From: Atherix ibis
Lineage: Eukaryota > Arthropoda > Insecta > Diptera > Athericidae
DNA: 64,000 nucleotides
Reading direction: 5' to 3'
Assembly (NCBI GenBank): GCA_958298945.1
Contig: OY282608.1
Span: forward strand, 18,081,933-18,145,932
Shown: piece after piece, positions 56,101 through 64,000 of the stretch
How positions within the stretch are numbered: the first letter of the stretch is position 1
How the letters are laid out: each line of letters begins with the position of its first letter
Made by a program: the position numbers and the translations under genes
The notes under the pieces: generated by a model
The model's database searches: none
The model's input: the letters and a program-made list of their open reading frames with translations, nothing else
What the model was told of the DNA's origin: nothing

Positions 56101-56389
56101 ACCAACAAACCAACAAACTAAGTAACCAACAAGCCAACAAACCAACAAACCAACAAGCTAACAAACCAACAAACTAACAAACCAAAAAGCCAACTAACCA
56201 ACAAACCAACAAGCCAACCAACCAACAAACCAACAAACCAACAAGCCAACAAACCAACAAACATTCAAACCAACAAGCCAACAAACCAACAAACAAATAA
56301 ACCAACAAACCAACAAACCAACAAACCAACAAACCAACAAACCAACAAACCAACAAACCAAAAAACCAACAAACTAACAAGCCAACAAG

Positions 56390-58733
56390 CCAACAAACCA
56401 ACAAACTAACAAGCCAACAAGCCAACAAACCAACAAGCCAACAAACCAACAAACCAACAAACCAACAAGCCAACAAGCCAACAAACCAACAAACCAACAA
56501 ACCAAGAAACCAACAAACCAAAAAACTAAGTAACCAACAAGCCAATAAACCAACAAACCAACAAGCCAACAAGCCAACAAACCAACAAACCAACAAGCCA
56601 ACAAACCAACGAACCAACAAACCAAAAAACCAACAAACCAACAAACCAACAAACCAACAAACCAACAAACCAACAAACCAACAAACCAACAAACCAACAA
56701 ACCAACAAGCCAACAAACCAACAAACCAACAACCCAACAAACCAACAAGCCAACAAGCGAACAAACCAACAAACCAACAAGCCAACAAACCAACAAACCA
56801 ACAAGCCAACAAGCCAACAAACCAACAAACCAACAAGCCAACAAACCAACAAACCAACAAGCCAACAAACCAACAAACCAACAAGCCAACAAACCAACAA
56901 ACCAACAACCCAACAAACCAACAAGCCAACAAGCGAACAAACCAACAAACCAACAAGCCAACAAACCAACAAACCAACAAACCAACAAGCCAACAAACCA
57001 ACAAGCCAACAAACCAACAAACCAACAAGCCAACAAACCAACAAACCAACAAGCCAACAAATCAACAAACCAACAAACCAACAAGCCAACAAACCAACAA
57101 GCCAACAAACCAACAAACCAACAAGCCAACAAACCAACAAACCAACAAGCCAACAAACCAACAAACCAACAAGCCAACAAACCAAAAAACCAAAAAACCA
57201 AGTAACCAAAAAGCCAACAAGCCAACAAGCAAACAAACCAACAAGCCAACAAACCAACAAACCAACAAGCCAACAAACGAACAAACAAACAAGCCAACAA
57301 GCCTACAAACCAACAAACCAACAAACCAACAAGCCAACAAACCAACAAACCAACAAGCCAACAAGTCGACAAACCAACAAACCAACAAGCCAACAAACCA
57401 ACAAACCAACAAACCAACAAACCCACAAACCAACAAACCAACAAGCCAACAAGCCAACAAACCAACAAACCAACAAACCAACAAACCAACAAGCCAACAA
57501 ACCAACAAGCCAACAAACCAACAAACATACAAACCAACAAGCCAACAAACCAACAAACAAATAAACCAACAAACCAACAAACCAACAAACCAACAAACCC
57601 ACAAACCAACAAACCAACAAGCCAACAAGCCAACAAACCAACAAACCAACAAACCAACAAACCAACAAGCCAACAAACCAACAAGCCAACAAACCAACAA
57701 ACCAACAAACCAAGTAACCAAAAAGCCAACAAACTAACAAACCAACAAGCCAACAAACCCACAAACCAACAAACCAACAAGCCAACAAGCCAACAAACCA
57801 ACAAACCAACAAGCCAACAAGCCAACAAGCCAACAAACCAACAAACCAACAAGCCAACAAACCAACAAACCAACAAGCCAACAAACCAACAAACCAACAA
57901 GCCAACAAACCAACAAACCAACAACCCAACAAACCAACAAGCCAACAAGCGAACAAACCAACAAACCAACAAGCCAACAAACCAACAAACCAACAAACCA
58001 ACAAGCCAACAAACCAACAAGCCAACAAACCAAAAAACCAAAAAACCAAGTAACCAAAAAGCCAACAAGCCAACAAGCAAACAAACCAACAAGCCAACAA
58101 ACCAACAAACCAACAAGCCAACAAACCAACAAACAAACAAGCCAACAAGCCTACAAACCAACAAACCAACAAACCAACAAGCCAACAAACCAACAAACCA
58201 ACAAGCCAACAAGTCAACAAACCAACAAACCAACAAGCCAACAAACCAACAAACCAACAAACCAACAAACCCACAAACCAACAAACCAACAAGCCAACAA
58301 GCCAACAAACCAACAAACCAACAAACCAACAAACCAACAAGCAAACAAACCAACAAGCCAACAAACCAACAAACCAACAAACCAAGTAACCAAAAAGCCA
58401 ACAAACTAACAAACCAACAAGCCAACAAGCCAACAAACCAAGAAACCAACAAAGCAACAAGCCAACAAGGCAAGAAGCCAACAAACCAACAAGCCAACAA
58501 ACCAACAAACCAACAAACCAACAAGCCAACAAACCAACAAACAAATAAACCAACCAACCAACAAACCAATAAACCAACAAACCAACAAACCAAAAAACCA
58601 AAAAACCAACAAACCAACAAACCAACAAGCCAGCAAGCCAACAAACCAACAAACCAACAAGCCAACAAGCCAACAAACCAACAAACCAACAAGCAAACAA
58701 ACCAACAAACCCACAAACCAACAAGCCAACAAA
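56390..58733. repeat. 2,344-bp tandem duplication, copy 1
   Basis: This stretch is repeated directly at 58,734 with an offset of 2,344 bp (293 units). The offset is constant over more than 1.7 kb. It includes a CGAACAAA-CAAACAAG pair near 57,278 and a TCGACAAA near 57,365 that recur at 59,622 and 59,709. It has no TGAACTAA or CCTAAAAA unit. Confidence 0.92.
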
Positions 58734-60973
58734 CCAACAAACCAACAAACTAACAAGCCAACAAGCCAACAAACCAACAAGCCAACAAACCAACAAACCA
58801 ACAAACCAACAAGCCAACAAGCCAACAAACCAACAAACCAACAAACCAAGAAACCAACAAACCAAAAAACTAAGTAACCAACAAGCCAATAAACCAACAA
58901 ACCAACAAGCCAACAAGCCAACAAACCAACAAACCAACAAGCCAACAAACCAACGAACCAACAAACCAAAAAACCAACAAACCAACAAACCAACAAACCA
59001 ACAAACCAACAAACCAACAAACCAACAAACCAACAAACCAACAAACCAACAAGCCAACAAACCAACAAACCAACAACCCAACAAACCAACAAGCCAACAA
59101 GCGAACAAACCAACAAACCAACAAGCCAACAAACCAACAAACCAACAAGCCAACAAGCCAACAAACCAACAAACCAACAAGCCAACAAACCAACAAACCA
59201 ACAAGCCAACAAACCAACAAACCAACAAGCCAACAAACCAACAAACCAACAACCCAACAAACCAACAAGCCAACAAGCGAACAAACCAACAAACCAACAA
59301 GCCAACAAACCAACAAACCAACAAACCAACAAGCCAACAAACCAACAAGCCAACAAACCAACAAACCAACAAGCCAACAAACCAACAAACCAACAAGCCA
59401 ACAAATCAACAAACCAACAAACCAACAAGCCAACAAACCAACAAGCCAACAAACCAACAAACCAACAAGCCAACAAACCAACAAACCAACAAGCCAACAA
59501 ACCAACAAACCAACAAGCCAACAAACCAAAAAACCAAAAAACCAAGTAACCAAAAAGCCAACAAGCCAACAAGCAAACAAACCAACAAGCCAACAAACCA
59601 ACAAACCAACAAGCCAACAAACGAACAAACAAACAAGCCAACAAGCCTACAAACCAACAAACCAACAAACCAACAAGCCAACAAACCAACAAACCAACAA
59701 GCCAACAAGTCGACAAACCAACAAACCAACAAGCCAACAAACCAACAAACCAACAAACCAACAAACCCACAAACCAACAAACCAACAAGCCAACAAGCCA
59801 ACAAACCAACAAACCAACAAACCAACAAACCAACAAGCCAACAAACCAACAAGCCAACAAACCAACAAACATACAAACCAACAAGCCAACAAACCAACAA
59901 ACAAATAAACCAACAAACCAACAAACCAACAAACCAACAAACCCACAAACCAACAAACCAACAAGCCAACAAGCCAACAAACCAACAAACCAACAAACCA
60001 ACAAACCAACAAGCCAACAAACCAACAAGCCAACAAACCAACAAACCAACAAACCAAGTAACCAAAAAGCCAACAAACTAACAAACCAACAAGCCAACAA
60101 ACCCACAAACCAACAAACCAACAAGCCAACAAGCCAACAAACCAACAAACCAACAAGCCAACAAGCCAACAAGCCAACAAACCAACAAACCAACAAGCCA
60201 ACAAACCAACAAACCAACAAGCCAACAAACCAACAAACCAACAAGCCAACAAACCAACAAACCAACAACCCAACAAACCAACAAGCCAACAAGCGAACAA
60301 ACCAACAAACCAACAAGCCAACAAACCAACAAACCAACAAACCAACAAGCCAACAAACCAACAAGCCAACAAACCAAAAAACCAAAAAACCAAGTAACCA
60401 AAAAGCCAACAAGCCAACAAGCAAACAAACCAACAAGCCAACAAACCAACAAACCAACAAGCCAACAAACCAACAAACAAACAAGCCAACAAGCCTACAA
60501 ACCAACAAACCAACAAACCAACAAGCCAACAAACCAACAAACCAACAAGCCAACAAGTCAACAAACCAACAAACCAACAAGCCAACAAACCAACAAACCA
60601 ACAAACCAACAAACCCACAAACCAACAAACCAACAAGCCAACAAGCCAACAAACCAACAAACCAACAAGCCAACAAACCAAGAAACCAACAAAGCAACAA
60701 GCCAACAAGGCAAGAAGCCAACAAAGCAACAAGCCAACAAACCAACAAACCAACAAACCAACAAGCCAACAAACCAACAAACAAATAAACCAACCAACCA
60801 ACAAACCAATAAACCAACAAACCAACAAACCAAAAAACCAAAAAACCAACAAACCAACAAACCAACAAGCCAGCAAGCCAACAAACCAACAAACCAACAA
60901 GCCAACAAGCCAACAAACCAACAAACCAACAAGCAAACAAACCAACAAACCCACAAACCAACAAGCCAACAAA
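58734..60973. repeat. 2,344-bp tandem duplication, copy 2 (104 bp shorter)
   Basis: This is the second copy. It is 104 bp (13 units) shorter because the CCAAGTAA-CCAAAAAG block found near 58,384 in copy 1 is missing near 60,670. One changed unit is GCAACAAG near 60,726 where copy 1 has CCAACAAG. Confidence 0.9.
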
Positions 60974-60984
60974 CCAACAAACAA

Positions 60985-62112
60985 ATAAACCAACAAACCT
61001 AAAAACCAACAAACCAACAAACTAACAAACCAACAAACCAACAAACCAACAAGCCAACAAACCAACAAACCAACAAACCAACAAACCAACAAACTAAGTA
61101 ACCAACAAGCCAACAAACCAACAAACCAACAAGCTAACAAACCAACAAACTAACAAACCAAAAAGCCAACTAACCAACAAACCAACAAGCCAACAAGCCA
61201 ACAAACCAACAAACCAACAAGCCAACAAACCAACAAACATACAAACCAACAAGCCAACAAACCAACAAACAAATAAACCAACAAACCAACAAACCAACAA
61301 ACCAACAAACCAACAAACCAACAAACCAACAAACCAACAAACCAAAAAACCAACAAACTAACAAGCCAATAAGCCAACAAACCAACAAGCCAACAAACCA
61401 ACAAACCAACAAACCAACAAGCCAACAAACCAACAAACAAATAAACCAACAAACCAACAAACCAACAAACCAACAAACCAACAAACCAAAAAACCAACAA
61501 ACCAACAAGCCAACAAGCCAACAAACCAACAAACTAACAAACCAACAAATGAACTAACCAACAAACCAACAAGCCAACAAGCCAACAAACCAACAAACCA
61601 ACAAACCAACAAACCAACAAACCAACAAGCCAACAAACCAACAAACCAACAAGCCAACAAACCAACAAACCAACAACCCAACAAACCAACAAGCCAACAA
61701 GCGAACAAACCAACAAACCAACAAGCCAACAAACCAACAAGCCAACAAACCAAAAAACCAAAAAACCAAGTAACCAAAAAGCCAACAAGCCAACAAGCAA
61801 ACAAACCAACAAGCCAACAAACCAACAAACCAACAAGCCAACAAACCAACAAGCCAACAAACCAAGTAACCAAAAAGCCAACAAGCCAACAAGCAAACAA
61901 ACCAACAAACAAATAAACCAACCAACCAACAAACCAATAAACCAACAAACCAACAAACCAAAAAACCAAAAAACCAACAAACCAACAAACCAACAAGCCA
62001 GCAAGCCAACAAACCAACAAACCAACAAGCCAACAAGCCAACAAACCAACAAACCAACAAGCAAACAAACCAACAAACCCACAAACCAACAAGCCAACAA
62101 ACCAACAAACAA
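60985..62112. repeat. 1,128-bp tandem module, copy 1
   Basis: This is one full right-domain module: CAAATAAA, CCTAAAAA (60,998), CTAAGTAA, a CATACAAA unit, a CTAACAAG-CCAATAAG pair and TGAACTAA (61,550). It repeats 1,128 bp (141 units) downstream. The right end holds two CCAAGTAA-CCAAAAAG blocks about 100 bp apart. Confidence 0.9.
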
Positions 62113-63297
62113 ATAAACCAACAAACCTAAAAACCAACAAACCAACAAACTAACAAACCAACAAACCAACAAACCAACAAGCCAACAAACCAACAAACCA
62201 ACAAACCAACAAACCAACAAACTAAGTAACCAACAAGCCAACAAACCAACAAACCAACAAGCTAACAAACCAACAAACTAACAAACCAAAAAGCCAACTA
62301 ACCAACAAACCAACAAGCCAACAAGCCAACAAACCAACAAACCAACAAGCCAACAAACCAACAAACATACAAACCAACAAGCCAACAAACCAACAAACAA
62401 ATAAACCAACAAACCAACAAACCAACAAACCAACAAACCAACAAACCAACAAACCAACAAACCAACAAACCAAAAAACCAACAAACTAACAAGCCAATAA
62501 GCCAACAAACCAACAAGCCAACAAACCAACAAACCAACAAACCAACAAGCCAACAAACCAACAAACAAATAAACCAACAAACCAACAAACCAACAAACCA
62601 ACAAACCAACAAACCAAAAAACCAACAAACCAACAAGCCAACAAGCCAACAAACCAACAAACTAACAAACCAACAAATGAACTAACCAACAAACCAACAA
62701 GCCAACAAGCCAACAAACCAACAAACCAACAAACCAACAAACCAACAAACCAACAAGCCAACAAACCAACAAACCAACAAGCCAACAAACCAACAAACCA
62801 ACAACCCAACAAACCAACAAGCCAACAAGCGAACAAACCAACAAACCAACAAGCCAACAAACCAACAAGCCAACAAACCAAAAAACCAAAAAACCAAGTA
62901 ACCAAAAAGCCAACAAGCCAACAAGCAAACAAACCAACAAGCCAACAAACCAACAAACCAACAAGCCAACAAACCAACAAGCCAACAAACCAAGTAACCA
63001 AAAAGCCAACAAGCCAACAAGCAAACAAACCAACAAGCCAACAAACCAACAAGCCAACAAACCAACAAACCAACAAACCAACAAGCCAACAAACCAACAA
63101 ACAAATAAACCATTCAACCAACAAACCAACAAACCAACAAACCAACAAACCAAAAAACCAACAAACCAACAAACCAACAAGCCAGCAAGCCAACAAACCA
63201 ACAAACCAACAAGCCAACAAGCCAACAAACCAACAAACCAACAAGCAAACAAACCAACAAACCCACAAACCAACAAGCCAACAAACCAACAAACAAA
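62113..63297. repeat. 1,128-bp tandem module, copy 2
   Basis: This is the second copy, with CCTAAAAA at 62,126 and TGAACTAA at 62,678. It is 56 bp (seven units) longer toward its right end, so the next CCTAAAAA (63,310) lies 1,184 bp after the previous one. Confidence 0.9.
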
Positions 63298-64000
63298 TAA
63301 ACCAACAAACCTAAAAACCAACAAACCAACAAACTAACAAACCAACAAACCAACAAACCAACAAGCCAACAAACCAACAAACCAACAAGCCAACAAACCA
63401 ACAAACCAACAAGCCAACAAACCAACAAACCAACAAACCAACAAACTAAGTAACCAACAAGCCAACAAACCAACAAACCAACAAGCTAACAAACCAACAA
63501 ACTAACAAACCAAAAAGCCAACTAACCAACAAACCAACAAGCCAACCAACCAACAAACCAACAAACCAACAAGCCAACAAACCAACAAACATTCAAACCA
63601 ACAAGCCAACAAACCAACAAACAAATAAACCAACAAACCAACAAACCAACAAACCAACAAATCAACAAACCAACAAACCAACAGACCAACAAACCAAAAA
63701 ACCAACAAACTAACAAGCCAACAAGCCAACAAACCAACAAACTAACAAGCCAACAAGCCAACAAACCAACAAGCCAACAAACCAACAAACCAACAAACCA
63801 ACAAGCCAACAAGCCAACAAACCAACAAACCAACAAACCAAGAAACCAACAAACCAAAAAACTAAGTAACCAACAAGCCAATAAACCAACAAACCAACAA
63901 GCCAACAAGCCAACAAACCAACAAACCAACAAGCCAACAAACCAACGAACCAACAAACCAAAAAACCAACAAACCAACAAACCAACAAACCAACAAACCA

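Larger units (their letters stand above)
1..64000. repeat. Octanucleotide satellite array (CCAACAAR)n spanning the whole window
   Basis: The window consists of head-to-tail 8-bp units, CCAACAAA or CCAACAAG on the + strand, about 8,000 in all. The + strand is almost only A and C: lines I sampled hold about three G and zero to two T per 60 bases. G comes mainly from the A/G choice at the eighth base. All units point the same way; I saw no TTTGTTGG on the + strand. Point variants give a limited set of other octamers that recur in fixed contexts. I could follow the 8-bp phase from end to end, with only eight local breaks. Both window edges lie inside the array, so its true length is unknown. A eukaryotic heterochromatic simple satellite is the most likely identity, by inference. 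There is no gene or gene fragment anywhere in it. Confidence 0.98.
26000..64000. repeat. Right array domain, marked by CCTAAAAA units
   Basis: The unit CCTAAAAA occurs 21 times, always after CAAATAAA and one plain unit or its TCAACAAA-type variant: 27614, 29846, 31598, 34806, 35390, 37030, 38166, 40198, 41542, 43574, 45438, 46582, 47694, 49726, 51350, 52446, 54478, 55982, 60998, 62126 and 63310. TGAACTAA lies at 28174, 30382, 32142, 37574, 38702, 40942, 42078, 45990, 47118, 48222, 51894, 52982, 61550 and 62678. TCAACAAA doublets are absent. From 26,694 to 64,000 the units stay in a single phase (start position = 6 modulo 8) at every checkpoint I tested, so nearly all length changes were in whole units. 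Confidence 0.7.

Noticed and set aside
58406..61012. 868-codon open frame on the - strand, and others of 788 (56,374-58,740) and 755 codons (20,154-22,421), as hydrophobic Leu/Val/Cys/Trp/Phe-rich proteins
   Set aside because: They are pure satellite in translation. All three frames give the same octapeptide, starts are alternative codons inside the repeat, ends fall wherever a variant unit makes a stop, and no start-site signal or domain is visible.
1..64000. CRISPR array
   Set aside because: The repeats are 8 bp with no spacers of unique sequence between them, and no cas gene is present.
1..64000. Known telomeric repeat array
   Set aside because: The strand bias is telomere-like, but the unit TTTGTTGG matches no telomere repeat I recognise, variants are frequent, and neither window edge shows a chromosome end.
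1..64000. A 24-bp (three-unit) or 240-bp master period
   Set aside because: Several spacings (240, 480, 720, 1008, 1128) are multiples of 24, but 560, 640, 1088, 2344, 3376 and 6152 are not, so only the 8-bp step is general.
1..64000. Transposon, integrated virus, tRNA or rRNA inside the array
   Set aside because: No stretch longer than about two units departs from the octamer pattern.
1..64000. Array as pure assembly artefact
   Set aside because: Ordered rare variants and private differences between copies argue for real DNA. Copy numbers of the near-identical blocks could still be wrong; only spanning reads can settle that.

Overview
The whole window is one uninterrupted satellite array. 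From base 1 to base 64000 it is built of about 8,000 head-to-tail copies of an 8-bp unit, CCAACAAA or CCAACAAG on the + strand (TTTGTTGG or CTTGTTGG on the - strand). I found no unique sequence, gene, RNA gene, mobile element, CRISPR array or inverted copy. The many long open frames are a by-product of the unit: 8 is not a multiple of 3, so every frame of a strand reads the same octapeptide (PTNQQTNK on +, FVGLLVCW on -), and the plain units contain no stop codon.

Organism: the sequence does not identify one. A megasatellite-scale array of a very short unit, with nested higher-order repeats and segmental duplications, is typical of eukaryotic heterochromatin (pericentromeric, subtelomeric or sex-chromosome satellite DNA). 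A prokaryotic or metagenomic origin cannot be excluded from the sequence alone. The G/T versus A/C strand bias resembles telomeric DNA, but I do not recognise TTTGTTGG as a known telomere repeat.

Layout: units differ mainly by A or G at the eighth base, plus a small vocabulary of recurring variant octamers (CTAACAAA, CAAATAAA, CCAAGTAA followed by CCAAAAAG, TGAACTAA, CCAAAAAA, GCAACAAG, CCAACAAC and others). These act as landmarks and reveal two domains. The left domain (about 1-26,000) carries doublets of TCAACAAA (nine sites, last at 25,607) and most of the breaks in the 8-bp phase. The right domain (about 26,000-64,000) carries CCTAAAAA (21 sites, first at 27,614) and keeps one phase from 26,694 to the end. 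Both share a roughly 1.0-1.1-kb module marked by TGAACTAA.

On top of this lie segmental duplications. Left: a pair offset by about 4.97 kb (1-3,925 and 4,970-8,894), each holding a roughly 1.0-kb tandem pair, plus repeats with spacings of 240, 560 and 640 bp. Right: a pair offset by about 4.0 kb (26.6-29.9 and 30.6-33.4 kb), a tandem pair of 3.37 kb (37.2-44.0 kb), one of about 6.1 kb (41.2-53.2 kb), one of 2,344 bp (56.4-61.0 kb) and one of 1,128 bp (61.0-63.3 kb). Some units are shared across 7.7, 8.2 and 14.3 kb. The pattern fits repeated unequal exchange or replication slippage at several length scales. There are no genes here to work together; any function would be structural or through satellite transcripts, and nothing in the sequence shows either.
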